From Leptospira semungkisensis (GTDB lineage Bacteria; Spirochaetota; Leptospiria; Leptospirales; Leptospiraceae): a stretch of 64,000 nucleotides of DNA. The stretch lies in contig NZ_RQEP01000005.1 of NCBI RefSeq assembly GCF_004770055.1, positions 1,488,001-1,552,000 of the forward strand. The letters are read 5' to 3'. Shown here in pieces: positions 49,661 to 58,426 of the stretch. The notes beneath the pieces are model-generated. The model worked only from the letters and a program-made list of their open reading frames with translations. It did not search any database and was not told the origin of the DNA. Every line of letters starts with the position of its first letter. Positions within the stretch are counted from its first letter, which is position 1. The position numbers and the translations under genes were made by a program.

Positions 49661-49743
49661 CTATTTTAGGGAGAAGAGAACCCTTATAGCAAGGATTCGA
49701 CATGCTGGATCTGACCGGAAAATGTCCGCTTTCCGATCAGATC
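49661..49743 (-). promoter_or_regulatory. Two hairpins in the purL leader
   Basis: GATCTGACCGGAAA (49708-49721) and TTTCCGATCAGATC (49730-49743) pair over 14 positions with one G-U-type mismatch, around an 8-nt loop. A second foldback pairs CTAT/ATAG and AGGG/CCCT at 49661-49689. Both lie between the purL start (49622) and the end of the coiled-coil gene (49757) on the same strand. No T-run follows the first, so it is not an ordinary terminator for the upstream gene. A leader element for purL is inferred. Confidence 0.4.
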
Positions 49744-49756
49744 AGCCTGATATGCA

Positions 49757-50047
49757 TCAACCGAGTAACTTGTAGATCGCCATGTAGAATGGGACCGCTC
49801 CAAAAATGGCACCAATGATCCATTTTGTTTGGCTATGGATCGCACCATGTATTTCGGAGATTTCCTTTCTGACTTTGCCCACTTCTTCCAATATTCTTCG
49901 TTCGAATTTTTCTAACAATAATTCTGTCATAGTCTTGTTTTCAAACCTCTCCATTTTTTGTACATACTCTTCGAGATCTTCTGTAGCTTCCTGTCCAAGT
50001 ATTTCCCGGAGCTTTTTGGAAGGTCTCGGTATCAATTCTAATCCCAT
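49757..50047 (-). CDS. Small coiled-coil membrane protein
   Basis: Protein of 96 residues. A charged helical part (about 15-70, EKFERRILEEVGKVRKEISEIHG) likely forms a coiled coil, and a C-terminal transmembrane helix (WIIGAIFGAVPFYMAIYKLL) anchors it with the bulk in the cytoplasm. The design resembles DUF1640-like proteins. GGGAG lies just upstream of the ATG. Function unknown. An 8-6-8 palindrome stands about 76-97 nt before the start. Confidence 0.6.
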   Translation of the reverse strand: MGLELIPRPSKKLREILGQEATEDLEEYVQKMERFENKTMTELLLEKFERRILEEVGKVRKEISEIHGAIHSQTKWIIGAIFGAVPFYMAIYKLLG

Positions 50048-50122
50048 TTTATTCTCCCTTCTGGTTCGTATTCAAGCTTTTCAGGTATTCACCCCATCAC
50101 TTTGCTCCTATTTTTTTCCATT

Positions 50123-50144
50123 TTAGAATAAAATATTATTCTAA
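50123..50144. promoter_or_regulatory. Palindrome TTAGAATA-N6-TATTCTAA, candidate operator
   Basis: TTAGAATA (50123-50130) and TATTCTAA (50137-50144) are perfect 8-bp arms. The arms match the halves of Fur/PerR-type boxes (TTAGAAT and ATTCTAA), but with an 8-nt gap between these heptamers instead of one. It lies in the AT-rich gap of 297 nt upstream of the coiled-coil gene. On the minus strand it overlaps TA-rich sequence that could hold a -10 element. Confidence 0.4.
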
Positions 50145-50299
50145 TGTGAATCTATATTTCGCGGAATATTTGTTCCAAAAAATTTTCTGAAAGGAAAATT
50201 GTTTTCTGAAATTTTTACCTTTGAGCAAGGCGTGTTTGGAGAAGGTAGATCGATAAAAAGAAGAGAAAGATTATTTTGAAAAGAAAAAGATGAGAAAGA

Positions 50300-50335
50300 A
50301 GAAGTTCCAGGGCGGCATGCGCCTGGATAACTTCT
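50300..50335 (-). terminator. Rho-independent terminator after the flavin reductase gene
   Basis: AGAAGTT-CCAGG (50300-50311) pairs with CCTGG-at-AACTTCT (50322-50335); the stem continues inward as CG/CG with a bulged G. On the minus strand a T-rich run (TCTTTCTCATCTTTTTC) follows. It begins 10 nt past the stop of the flavin reductase gene. Confidence 0.75.
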
Positions 50336-50344
50336 CCCATAAAT

Positions 50345-50824
50345 TCAAATATTATAATAGTTCCTTCTATAATACAAAAGAGGTCTTTTAGAATCGTCAG
50401 AGCTTGCGTGCATCACTCTTCCGATCACTACGGTATGATCTCCTCCGTCTACTTGCTTTTCTAATTGGCATTCGATTCGAGAAAGACTTCCTTTCAGATA
50501 GGGAACTCCGTTATGACCTAGATCGCAGCTTAGCTTTTGAATGAGCTCATGCTTGTCTATTTTTCCGGAAGCGAATTGGTTGGAGAGATCTTCTTGTTCT
50601 CCGGACAGAATATTCACAGTGAATTGTCCTGAAGCAAGAAGAGGGTCGTGGCTGGAAATATTCTTTTGCAAACTAAATAGAACAAGAGGAGGATCCAAGG
50701 AAAGAGCACTGAAGCTGCTCACAGTCAACCCTCCCGATCTTGTAGTATCAGAGTAAGTCACAACCGTAACACCGGAAGCAAAATGAGAGAGTGCGTTTTT
50801 AAATTCGTCAGGGCTCAAGGACAT
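50345..50824 (-). CDS. Flavin reductase family protein
   Basis: FMN-binding split-barrel protein of 159 residues. The family start is FKNALSHFASGVTVVTY, followed by GLTVSSFSALSLDPPLVLFSL and FTVNILSGEQEDLSNQFAS, and a C-terminal VDGGDHTVVIGRV. These supply reduced flavin to two-component monooxygenases or reduce flavins generally. No monooxygenase gene is near. The gene stands alone with its own terminator. Confidence 0.85.
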   Translation of the reverse strand: MSLSPDEFKNALSHFASGVTVVTYSDTTRSGGLTVSSFSALSLDPPLVLFSLQKNISSHDPLLASGQFTVNILSGEQEDLSNQFASGKIDKHELIQKLSCDLGHNGVPYLKGSLSRIECQLEKQVDGGDHTVVIGRVMHASSDDSKRPLLYYRRNYYNI

Positions 50825-50911
50825 AAGGAGTAGATAGTTCTTGGACAGGATTTGTAAAGAGGAATTGAAAGAATTTTTCCGATTTTACAAATCCTTCTAC
50901 TTAAAGTGCAC

Positions 50912-52402
50912 TTAAGCTTTCGCGATATCTGCCCAAGGTTTTTCTTTTTCCAATTGTCCTGCCAAACGGAAGAGAATATCTTCTCTCGCTCTCTTTGCAG
51001 TGAAAAGCATTCCGATCGGTAGACCGAGTTTCGTTCTGGAAAGAGGAACCGACATGGAAGGCTGTCCTGTTAAATTCGCCAATTGAGTGAATGGTGTTCT
51101 TGCTAGGTTTTTTTCGACCAGTTGATCCACCATTCCGGTAGCTAAAAGCAATTTGCCAGTCCCAAGTCTGCCTATGATCTGCATTGCGATTTCTTCATAT
51201 AGTTTGGGAGCGAGCTCTCCTATCTTCGCAGGAGGCTCTGCAGTTGTCGGAGTCAGATATAGATCATAAGATCCTAAGAAGTCCTCAGAGATGTATGCGG
51301 CCTCATCCCAGAATCGGATGGTGGAAACGAATTCTCCCGCACTAACAGATTTTCCTAATAATCCAAGGATCCAGCTAGTGGATTCCACATCACTCATCTT
51401 TGCCTTTCTGCCTAAGATCTTATCGAATTTGGCAATATCCGCTGCGACCTCGCCGAAATACATAGTTACGTATGCTTTTGCCAGTCTCTTTCCGTCTATA
51501 TTCGGTGAAGCTTCTTCTAATTTATGCCCTAGGGATTTGAGAAGCTTTACTGTGTCGTGTAACGCATCGATATGATCTTGATTTACTGGAGTGCCTATCG
51601 GAGAAGTGAATGAATAAGCGATCTTTAATTTTCCGGGAGATTTCTTAATTTCGGAAAGATAAGAACCTTTATGTTTTTCTAAATGAAATGCTTCGGAGAC
51701 ACTAGTACCTGCGACTAGATCTAAGACTGCTGCGCTATCTCGGACCGTTTTTGTGAGAACATGATCCACTGAGGCGCCTTGCCAAACTCTACCTAAAGGA
51801 TGAACTGGGACAATCCCTCGGCTAGGCTTCAAACCGAATAATCCGCAGTACGCAGCTGGGATTCGAATGGATCCTCCTCCATCGGAGCCTGTTGCAATCG
51901 TGCTCATTCCGGATGCAACTGCCGCAGCAGATCCTCCACTCGATCCACCTGGAGTTCTTTCCGGATCCCAAGGATTTCGAGTGGCTCCATGAGCCTTTGG
52001 TTCAGTGATTCCCATCAATGCGAATTCGGGAACATTCGTAGTACCTATAAAAAGAAATCCTGCCTTTCTGAGCCTGGAAACAAATTCACTATCCTTGGGA
52101 GCAATATAATTGAGGAGTGCCTTGGAACCGGAAGTGATCCTTTGTCCTTCTACTTCGTGTAACAAATCTTTGATTAAAAGAGGAACTCCGTAAAAAGGTC
52201 CCTTTGGAATTTTACCAGATCGTAATTGTTCTCTCGCCTTATCTAAGGTTTTTAGAACGACTGCATTTAGATCCGGATTGAACCTGTTAATCTTTGCTTC
52301 AGAAAAATCTAATAATTCTTTTGGTTGGATCTTCTTCTTTCTGACCAATTCGGAGAGTCCGATCGTATCGAAGGAATCGAAGGAATGTTTTAAAGGGGTC
52401 AT
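50912..52402 (-). CDS. Amidase signature-family amidase
   Basis: Hydrolase of the amidase signature family, about 496 residues. The catalytic triad Lys-cisSer-Ser is visible: Lys in VPLLIKDLL, and both serines in TPGGSSGGSAAAVASGMSTIATGSDGGGSIRIPAA. GLKPSRGIVP follows. It lacks GatB/GatC neighbours, so it is not clearly GatA; the substrate is unknown. The start is ATG at 52402, preceded by GGTGG; a GTG three codons earlier is the alternative. Confidence 0.85.
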   Translation of the reverse strand: MTPLKHSFDSFDTIGLSELVRKKKIQPKELLDFSEAKINRFNPDLNAVVLKTLDKAREQLRSGKIPKGPFYGVPLLIKDLLHEVEGQRITSGSKALLNYIAPKDSEFVSRLRKAGFLFIGTTNVPEFALMGITEPKAHGATRNPWDPERTPGGSSGGSAAAVASGMSTIATGSDGGGSIRIPAAYCGLFGLKPSRGIVPVHPLGRVWQGASVDHVLTKTVRDSAAVLDLVAGTSVSEAFHLEKHKGSYLSEIKKSPGKLKIAYSFTSPIGTPVNQDHIDALHDTVKLLKSLGHKLEEASPNIDGKRLAKAYVTMYFGEVAADIAKFDKILGRKAKMSDVESTSWILGLLGKSVSAGEFVSTIRFWDEAAYISEDFLGSYDLYLTPTTAEPPAKIGELAPKLYEEIAMQIIGRLGTGKLLLATGMVDQLVEKNLARTPFTQLANLTGQPSMSVPLSRTKLGLPIGMLFTAKRAREDILFRLAGQLEKEKPWADIAKA

Positions 52403-52472
52403 AATTACCACCAGATATGAGTCTAATTGAGTTTAGGACCGGGTCGAAAGCCCAATCCCTAGGTTGAATTCC

Positions 52473-52501
52473 ATTATAATGGGAACTATTCCACGTTTGA
52501 A
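52473..52501 (-). promoter_or_regulatory. Candidate promoter for the amidase gene
   Basis: On the minus strand TTCAAA (52501 to 52496) and TATAAT (52478 to 52473) are 17 bp apart, giving a start of transcription about 65 nt before the amidase ATG. The -10 box lies in the palindrome CCATTATAATGG (52471-52482), so the same site could also be bound by a regulator or serve the opposite strand. The rest of the 222-nt gap up to 52624 shows nothing else. Confidence 0.35.
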
Positions 52502-52624
52502 TGACTCTAAGGGACAGAGGCATAAACCGAGATCCGCTTGGGTCAAGGATAATCCCTTTGCCTGGGGAATTTTCATTTATAGAATCCAGGGGAAAATCAA
52601 TATGGGCCTTATTGGTGCGTTCGG

Positions 52625-53596
52625 ATGAATTCATATATAAAAAAATACAAACTCGGCTGGAGAGCCGGGCTGATTCTGGTTTTCAGTCTGAGCCTTTCTG
52701 TTCTCTCTGCCACCACGGAACTTGATCGTCAGTTCCTCGCCTCCGTAAAAGAGGGAGACCTGAAAAAGGTTGAGACACTACTCACTCAAGGGGCCGGCAT
52801 AGATGCCAAAGACGACGAAGGTCGTACTGCTCTCATGCTTGCCGAAGGCGAAGATGTAGTAGAGTTCTTGATCAAGCACGGTGCGAATATCAACGCACAG
52901 GATGCGGATGGAAATTCAGTACTATTCTACAGATTGATCCCGGTTTTAAAAGTCAAGATCCCTGACATGGACGATCTAGCTGAGGCAAAACGTCTGATCG
53001 AATCCGGAGCTCTAGTAGAGTACATGGCCAGAAAGGGAGAAGATGCTCATCCGGTTTCTCTACTGAATATGGCCATTCGACACCAGTCTCTTTCTCTTGT
53101 GAAATTTCTGATCGAGAACGGAGCCAATCCGAATCATGATCCAGGTGGAGTCGAAGAATATCCTCTCTTTCTCGCAGTAGGCGGAGCTTCTGCACCTGCT
53201 AGTTTGCCGATCACAGAGTTTTTGTTGGCGAATGGTTCCAAAGCAGTCTTCACGAGTCGTCTCAAAGATGTTTCCACTCCTGTGGGAACAAAGCAAGTGG
53301 GAGCAAGAAACGCATTTCATTTTGCGACCGAATCCACTCAGACTGACGGAAAGATCTATGATGTTCTCGCAAAAGCAGGAACGAATATCAATCATCGAGA
53401 TGCAGAAGGAAGAACTCCTCTCATGGAAGCTGCTCAAAGAAAGAACACTTCTGCAGCTTTGAAACTTCTTCAGCTCGGAGCGGATACTTCTGTAACGGAT
53501 AACCAGTCAAAGACAGCCTTAGATCTGGCAAAAGAATATCATCTTGATGAATTAGAGCGAGTTTTGACAGAAAAACTTTCCGCAAAACCTCAGTGA
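52625..53596 (+). CDS. Ankyrin-repeat protein, exported
   Basis: Protein of 323 residues. A signal peptide (about 1-29, ending in LSVLSATT) precedes about six to seven ankyrin repeats, seen as LLTQGAGIDAKDDEGRTALM, LIKHGANINAQDADGNSVL, LIENGANPNHDP and LLQLGADTSVTDNQSKTALDLA. Ankyrin repeats bind proteins; no catalytic domain is present. The partner is unknown, possibly periplasmic. Confidence 0.82.
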   Translation: MNSYIKKYKLGWRAGLILVFSLSLSVLSATTELDRQFLASVKEGDLKKVETLLTQGAGIDAKDDEGRTALMLAEGEDVVEFLIKHGANINAQDADGNSVLFYRLIPVLKVKIPDMDDLAEAKRLIESGALVEYMARKGEDAHPVSLLNMAIRHQSLSLVKFLIENGANPNHDPGGVEEYPLFLAVGGASAPASLPITEFLLANGSKAVFTSRLKDVSTPVGTKQVGARNAFHFATESTQTDGKIYDVLAKAGTNINHRDAEGRTPLMEAAQRKNTSAALKLLQLGADTSVTDNQSKTALDLAKEYHLDELERVLTEKLSAKPQ

Positions 53597-53606
53597 CTTA
53601 AACTCT

Positions 53607-53631
53607 TTAGTATACAGTTTTTGTATACTAA
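53607..53631. promoter_or_regulatory. Perfect 10-bp inverted repeat before the methyltransferase gene
   Basis: TTAGTATACA (53607-53616) and TGTATACTAA (53622-53631) are perfect arms around GTTTT. It lies 11 nt after the ankyrin stop and 106 nt before the methyltransferase start. A T-run does not follow directly, so an operator seems likelier than a terminator, although a weak AT-rich terminator cannot be excluded. The GTATAC core recurs three times in the methyltransferase gene. Confidence 0.5.
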
Positions 53632-53737
53632 CCTAATTTTCCACTATCTCATCTTTTTTCTTATTTCCTTTAACAGTTGTAAGGTTGTCACGGAGATAGG
53701 TCGTCATATTAACGCTATATAGGCGAAAATAGCGTAC

Positions 53738-55453
53738 ATGCGATTTTCTTTTCCGGATAGATTAAAATTTCCTTCCGAAGATTCGGGTTTAAGATCTAAG
53801 GGCAAGGCCTTAGGTCAATTCTTCACGCCTAGACCTCTTGCAAGACCAATGTTAGATTGGATTTCAGAAGAAGATCGTCTCTCTGATAAATGCAAAATCA
53901 AGATCTTAGATCCAGGAGCAGGCAAGGGAATCTTCTTAGAAGAATTTCATCGCTTATTTCCCGACGTGCATTCACAATTTTTCGGATGGGAGATTGATCC
54001 AGAGCTCTACGAAGAGTGCTCAAAAAATTTACAAGCCTCCGGGATTTCTGCCGAGGATCTATTTCTCTTTAGAGAAGACTTTCTTCATGCGGAGCCTAAG
54101 GAGCTATTCGATGTAATCCTATGCAATCCTCCCTACCTTCGATTGAGTCATTCTAAACTTGGGAAGAAACTTATTGAGGGATTTGAAGAGCAGATAAAAG
54201 CGGAGATTCCTGGGACTGCGAATCTGTACGTATTCTTCTTACTTCGTATACTAAAACTCTTAAGTCCGGGTGGAAGAGCTTCTGTTCTTGTTCCTTACGA
54301 ATTCTTGAATGCAGGATACGGAGTTCCGATCAAGAAAGCGATTATAGAATCCGGCTTCTTACGCCGTATACTAATCTTAGATTCTTCTTGGTCCTTATTC
54401 TCAGGCGCAGTTACTTCTTCCTGTATACTGTTTCTTGAGAATTCAGTTCATCAAGAGGAAGGATTTCTCTGGTCAAGAGCCGAGGCTTCCTTTAATGAAA
54501 AAGAAAGTATTCGACTAACCGATCTAAAATGGAAGAAGATCAAGCTCCGAGCGGAGACGAAGTGGACCAGGCTTTTGCAAGAAGTAGGGTGCGAACCTGA
54601 AAATATAAAAAATGATGATAAAAATTCAACTAACAATAATTATGTGACTATGTCCAAAGGATCGCGTCCCGGCTGGGTCCCCATAAAAGAGTTCGGAAGT
54701 TTCAGAAGGGGAATCGCGACCGGAGACAACGGGTACTTCCTCCTCTCCGAAAAAGATGTAACCAACCTTTCTATCCCTCATTCTTTTCTTAGATCTTCCA
54801 TTCCAAAAGCGCAATATGCTCTTTCTCCTTTCTTTACCGGGGATGATTGGGACATTTTGAAATCCCAAGGCGCAAAAGTATGGCTTTTGGACGCGAAGGA
54901 AGTTCCTAAAGAGGATCATTTAGACGGAATCAATCGATATTTAGAAGAAGGGATCAAGAGAGGAGTGCCTACTCGTTTTCTTCCTTCTAAGAGAAAGCCT
55001 TGGCATTCTCAGGAAAATCGAGGACCATGCAGGATACTTGCCACATCTTTTCATAGAGAAGAGGTTCGGTTCGTATTCAACCAAAGTCCTGCGGTCCATC
55101 TTACCTGCTTTCATGGATTTTCAGCCAAGCCGGAGTATTCTCACTTCGAAGAATTCTTGTTTGCCTATTTGATTACCCCTCATGTCAGAAAGGAATTGGA
55201 ATCCAGAACAAGGGAATATGCGCAAGGCTTACGAAAGGTGGAGCCTGGAGATCTGAATTCTCTCATCGTACCTGATTTCAGAAAGTTGAAAGAATCCGAA
55301 AAAGAAAAGATAGAGAGACTCTTGCTGAATTATAGGATGATGATCCGCCCCTGGACTCCCGGAAGAAGGCAAAAAGGGGAGAAAGGAATAAAAAATCCCG
55401 AAGAAGAAGCGACTCTAAAGAAAATAGAGCAGGAATTCTTCCTCGGGATCTAA
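53738..55453 (+). CDS. N6-adenine DNA methyltransferase, TaqI/Eco57I-like
   Basis: Gamma-class adenine methyltransferase of 571 residues. GQFFTP (26-31) is motif X-like, ILDPGAGKGIFL is motif I, and NPPY (130-133) is the catalytic motif IV. The C-terminal half (about 300-560) looks like a TaqI-type target-recognition domain. No endonuclease domain or adjacent restriction gene is visible, so it is an orphan methylase, possibly epigenetic or a remnant of a restriction system. ATA codons and the GTATAC hexamer are frequent in the 5' part. It converges on marR. Confidence 0.82.
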   Translation: MRFSFPDRLKFPSEDSGLRSKGKALGQFFTPRPLARPMLDWISEEDRLSDKCKIKILDPGAGKGIFLEEFHRLFPDVHSQFFGWEIDPELYEECSKNLQASGISAEDLFLFREDFLHAEPKELFDVILCNPPYLRLSHSKLGKKLIEGFEEQIKAEIPGTANLYVFFLLRILKLLSPGGRASVLVPYEFLNAGYGVPIKKAIIESGFLRRILILDSSWSLFSGAVTSSCILFLENSVHQEEGFLWSRAEASFNEKESIRLTDLKWKKIKLRAETKWTRLLQEVGCEPENIKNDDKNSTNNNYVTMSKGSRPGWVPIKEFGSFRRGIATGDNGYFLLSEKDVTNLSIPHSFLRSSIPKAQYALSPFFTGDDWDILKSQGAKVWLLDAKEVPKEDHLDGINRYLEEGIKRGVPTRFLPSKRKPWHSQENRGPCRILATSFHREEVRFVFNQSPAVHLTCFHGFSAKPEYSHFEEFLFAYLITPHVRKELESRTREYAQGLRKVEPGDLNSLIVPDFRKLKESEKEKIERLLLNYRMMIRPWTPGRRQKGEKGIKNPEEEATLKKIEQEFFLGI

Positions 55454-55459
55454 ATTGAG

Positions 55460-55885
55460 CTATTTTAAGTTTTTGTAAAGCTTATCCAAAAGACGGACCA
55501 AGTCCTTTTTTTCTATTTCAGAAAATCCTTTGTATAGACCTGCCAGCAAAGATCTGGAGATCCCTAACATTACCGGGCGTATCGAGTAAGCCTTGCGGGT
55601 CAGCTGGAGATTTACGATCCTTTGGTCTTGCGCGTCTTTGACTCTTTCCACATAACCAAGATCTTGGAGTTTGTCGACAAGGGCAGTCAGAGTAGACTTA
55701 TCCCGATCGATCATTCTCGCGATCTCCTGCATGGGGACTTTTTTGGACATTGCCAGAGCGAAGAGGATATCGGCGTGAGTGGTCGTGAGTTGACCTAGGC
55801 CTTTATCTTTTAACTCCGAGTTGAGTCTTCTGTGAAATTCATCTCTAATTCTAGATATAAGATATATTATTGTACGAGGATTCAT
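55460..55885 (-). CDS. MarR-family transcriptional regulator
   Basis: Winged helix-turn-helix regulator of 141 residues. The core [48 protein letters not shown] is the MarR recognition helix and wing with the DxR motif. It follows maoC on the same strand after 23 nt, so they are co-transcribed, and it may act on the palindromes upstream of maoC. Confidence 0.9.
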   Translation of the reverse strand: MNPRTIIYLISRIRDEFHRRLNSELKDKGLGQLTTTHADILFALAMSKKVPMQEIARMIDRDKSTLTALVDKLQDLGYVERVKDAQDQRIVNLQLTRKAYSIRPVMLGISRSLLAGLYKGFSEIEKKDLVRLLDKLYKNLK

Positions 55886-55908
55886 GATTACCTACTTTTA
55901 TTCGCCGA

Positions 55909-56373
55909 TTAAGCGAATTGGTACAAATAGATAACTTCTCCCACGGCCGCAGCCTTAGGAGCACCCACTACCTCGAAGCTCAATTTTAGGGTCATTCTTG
56001 CAGTACCCTTTAGATCCTTGAGTTCCACTAGCTCTGCCTTTAGTTGGAGCTTTGAGCCTACTTTGACAGGATCTAGGAAACGGAGTTTTTCCATTCCGTA
56101 GTTGATTCCCATCTTAATATTGTTTAGCTCTAGTATCTGGCTGAGCAGATAAGGTGCGAGAGATAAGGTCAAATATCCGTGTGCAATCGTTGTTCCGAAG
56201 GGAGATTCTTTGGCTGCTCTAGCAGGATCTGTATGGATCCATTGGTGATCTAGAGTTGCTTCTGCAAATTTATCGATCTGAGCCTGAGTGATTTCATGGG
56301 GCTCGGAGACTCCCAACACTTTTCCTTCATGCGCTTGTAGTTCCGCAAAACTGGAGATAACTAGTTTAGGCAT
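55909..56373 (-). CDS. MaoC-like (R)-hydratase
   Basis: Hot-dog fold enzyme of 154 residues. The hydratase motif DHQWIHTD has Asp42 and His47, the catalytic pair of (R)-specific enoyl-CoA hydratases. [16 protein letters not shown] follows in the expected place. It would hydrate trans-2-enoyl thioesters in fatty-acid or related metabolism. It is paired with marR, which may respond to an acyl-CoA or phenolic ligand. The exact substrate cannot be read. Confidence 0.87.
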   Translation of the reverse strand: MPKLVISSFAELQAHEGKVLGVSEPHEITQAQIDKFAEATLDHQWIHTDPARAAKESPFGTTIAHGYLTLSLAPYLLSQILELNNIKMGINYGMEKLRFLDPVKVGSKLQLKAELVELKDLKGTARMTLKLSFEVVGAPKAAAVGEVIYLYQFA

Positions 56374-56463
56374 TATGATTCTTCCCTTCCGGATGGCCGG
56401 ATTTCTGTATAGTTTTAGAGTAACCGGTTAAATAGTTTTGTCACCAACTTTTTGGTAAAAAGT

Positions 56464-56730
56464 AGAACGACTGTTCTGTTCGCCGGCAAAATTAATTCGC
56501 ATTCGGATATTTCAAAAGAGATATCCTTGTTTTTTCGCTTTGCTATTAATTAGTAATACATACGAACAATCTAAAGCTTGCTCGTTTTATTTTACAAAAA
56601 TATAAAGTCCTTAGTTTGTTTTTCACGAAAAGTAAAAAATAAAAATTATGACTGAATGTTACTTTATGAAAAGTTAACATAGTTTCTGCGCATAAGAATA
56701 GTTTTGTGCAAGGTTTAGAACGTTCGTTCT
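56464..56730. promoter_or_regulatory. Pair of AGAAC-N4-GTTCT palindromes between maoC and nuoA
   Basis: AGAAC-GACT-GTTCT (56464-56477) and AGAAC-GTTC-GTTCT (56717-56730), each preceded by T and followed by GTT, lie 253 bp apart in the 600-nt gap 56374-56973. Half-sites of the same kind occur at about 56560 and 56744. The first is about 90 nt upstream of the maoC start and fits autoregulation by the MarR protein. The core equals the Gram-positive LexA core GAAC-N4-GTTC, but no LexA gene is near. The rest of the gap is AT-rich with no gene I can see. Confidence 0.45.
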
Positions 56731-56973
56731 GTTTTTAATATACGTTCATTCCCTTTTTTAAAAACTTTGTTGAAATAGAATCTCATTTTAAAAAACGAAG
56801 CGGGCATTCCCCTTCTTCGCTTTTCAGATTTCAAAAGAGGGAAAAGTTTCAAGATCCGAGAAAAAATCCAAAATAGAAAATAATAGAATCTGGTCTTCCT
56901 CTCGTGTAAAAGGGCAGCGTTTGGGATTTTAGATTGACATAGTCCCCTGTGCGGGTTTCGATAGAAGTCAGAT

Positions 56974-57351
56974 ATGGGAAGTTCGCCAGAGCATCTAGGC
57001 CCCCTTCTGATTCAATTCCTACTGGGAGTAGGTTTCTCTGCTCTCATACTCGGTCTTGCCTTTCTTCTAAATCCGAAAAAACGATCCAAATCACATGACA
57101 CCTTCGAGTGCGGAGTGCCGTATTACGGGGATGCCAAAGGACTTTTTAATATAAAGTTCTACTTGGTTGCGGTGCTTTTCATACTTTTCGATATCGAAGC
57201 CATTTTTCTTTTTCCATACGCGGTGAATTTGAGATCCTTTAAGGAAGCAGGGCTCGGGAGTTTTCTTCTCATCGAGATGTTTGTCTTCTTATTCACCCTG
57301 ATTGTGGGATTGTATTATATTCGGAAGAAGGGAGCATTGGAATGGGATTAA
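56974..57351 (+). CDS. nuoA: NADH-quinone oxidoreductase subunit A
   Basis: Membrane subunit of complex I, 125 residues and three helices. [19 protein letters not shown] is the conserved loop with the quinone-region Cys-Gly, and [16 protein letters not shown] is diagnostic. TTGACA at 56934-56939 may be part of its promoter, but the -10 match is poor. It overlaps nuoB by 10 nt and opens the operon. Confidence 0.95.
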   Translation: MGSSPEHLGPLLIQFLLGVGFSALILGLAFLLNPKKRSKSHDTFECGVPYYGDAKGLFNIKFYLVAVLFILFDIEAIFLFPYAVNLRSFKEAGLGSFLLIEMFVFLFTLIVGLYYIRKKGALEWD

Positions 57352-57902
57352 ACGAACAACTCAGCCAACCTGGGACCTCCTATGGAGATTCCTTCCAAAT
57401 TGCGAGCGTAGAGTCCGTAGTCAATTGGGGCAGGAGCTTTTCTCTCTGGCCGTATCCTTTCGCGACAGCATGTTGCGGGATAGAATACATGAGTACTTCT
57501 TGTGCGGACTATGATATCGCGAGGTTCGGAGCAGAAAGACCTTCTTTCTCTCCTAGACAGGCAGATATGATCCTGGTGCTCGGGACCATTACGTATAAAA
57601 TGGCTCCAGTTCTGAGAGAGATCTATGACCAACTCTCGGAACCAAAGTTTGTGATTAGCTACGGAGCTTGCGCTTCTTCAGGGGGAATGTTTCACGCGTA
57701 CTCGGTTTTGCAAGGGATCGATAGAATCCTTCCTGTGGATCTGTATGTTCCAGGCTGTCCTCCTAGACCGGAAGCATTGTTAGATGCAGTGGTCAAACTC
57801 CAAGAAAAAGTAAAAACCCAGGGCTTGGAAGCCAGAAGGCAAGAAGTCATGGATAAGATCCGGGAAATGAACGAAAGAAACAAACCCCTGGTCGTCAGAT
57901 GA
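57342..57902 (+). CDS. nuoB: NADH-quinone oxidoreductase subunit B
   Basis: Peripheral subunit holding the terminal cluster N2, 186 residues. The four ligands are Cys44, Cys45 ([10 protein letters not shown]), Cys110 ([10 protein letters not shown]) and Cys139 ([10 protein letters not shown]). It passes electrons to quinone at the NuoB/NuoD interface. It overlaps nuoC by 4 nt. Confidence 0.96.
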   Translation: MGLNEQLSQPGTSYGDSFQIASVESVVNWGRSFSLWPYPFATACCGIEYMSTSCADYDIARFGAERPSFSPRQADMILVLGTITYKMAPVLREIYDQLSEPKFVISYGACASSGGMFHAYSVLQGIDRILPVDLYVPGCPPRPEALLDAVVKLQEKVKTQGLEARRQEVMDKIREMNERNKPLVVR

Positions 57903-58426
57903 AAGAAACAATCCAGAGTTTCCTTAAAGACAAGTTTCCTCATTTTATCTCAAAGGAAGAAGAGCTCCATTCCAATCTTCCTACTTTCTTCTTGAAACCG
58001 GAAGGGATCGTTCCAGTTCTCTCCGCTTTGAAAACTGCTCCCGGCATTGAACTGAATTATCTTAACGACCTGACCGCTATCGATTGGTTGGGAAAGAAGA
58101 CTCCTCGTTTCGAGGTATGTTATCTTCTCCGCTCCGGAAACAAATCCTCTACAAAAGTGCAGTTCAGAGTTAGGCTCGAAGACGGAGAGGAAGTTCCAAG
58201 CATTCTCAGTATTTTTAAAGGCGCAAACTGGCCGGAAAGAGAGGTATATGATCTATTCGGGATCCGTTTTACAGGACATCCTAGAATGGATCGTTTGATC
58301 ATGCCGGATAATTTCCAAGGCCATCCATTACGAAAAGATTATCCTTTAGAAGGTTTCGGTCAGGACTATCTGGTCGAGGATCTTCTTACCATCCATTTGA
58401 AGGAAGACATGGAGGGGCAACCATGA
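57899..58426 (+). CDS. nuoC: NADH-quinone oxidoreductase subunit C
   Basis: Peripheral subunit of 175 residues. [19 protein letters not shown] and [14 protein letters not shown] are the family motif. It is a separate protein, not fused with NuoD. It overlaps nuoD by 4 nt (ATGA). Confidence 0.95.
   Translation: MKETIQSFLKDKFPHFISKEEELHSNLPTFFLKPEGIVPVLSALKTAPGIELNYLNDLTAIDWLGKKTPRFEVCYLLRSGNKSSTKVQFRVRLEDGEEVPSILSIFKGANWPEREVYDLFGIRFTGHPRMDRLIMPDNFQGHPLRKDYPLEGFGQDYLVEDLLTIHLKEDMEGQP

Noticed and set aside
49708..49743. The long hairpin as terminator of the coiled-coil gene
   Set aside because: No T-run follows on the minus strand; kept instead as a leader candidate for purL.
56721..56730. 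LexA/SOS box by the Gram-positive consensus
   Set aside because: The leptospiral LexA motif I know is TTTG-N5-CAAA and no SOS gene is adjacent, so only a generic operator is claimed.
56934..56962. Full sigma-70 promoter of nuoA
   Set aside because: TTGACA is perfect but the -10 position reads TTCGAT, matching only half the consensus, and the leader would be very short.
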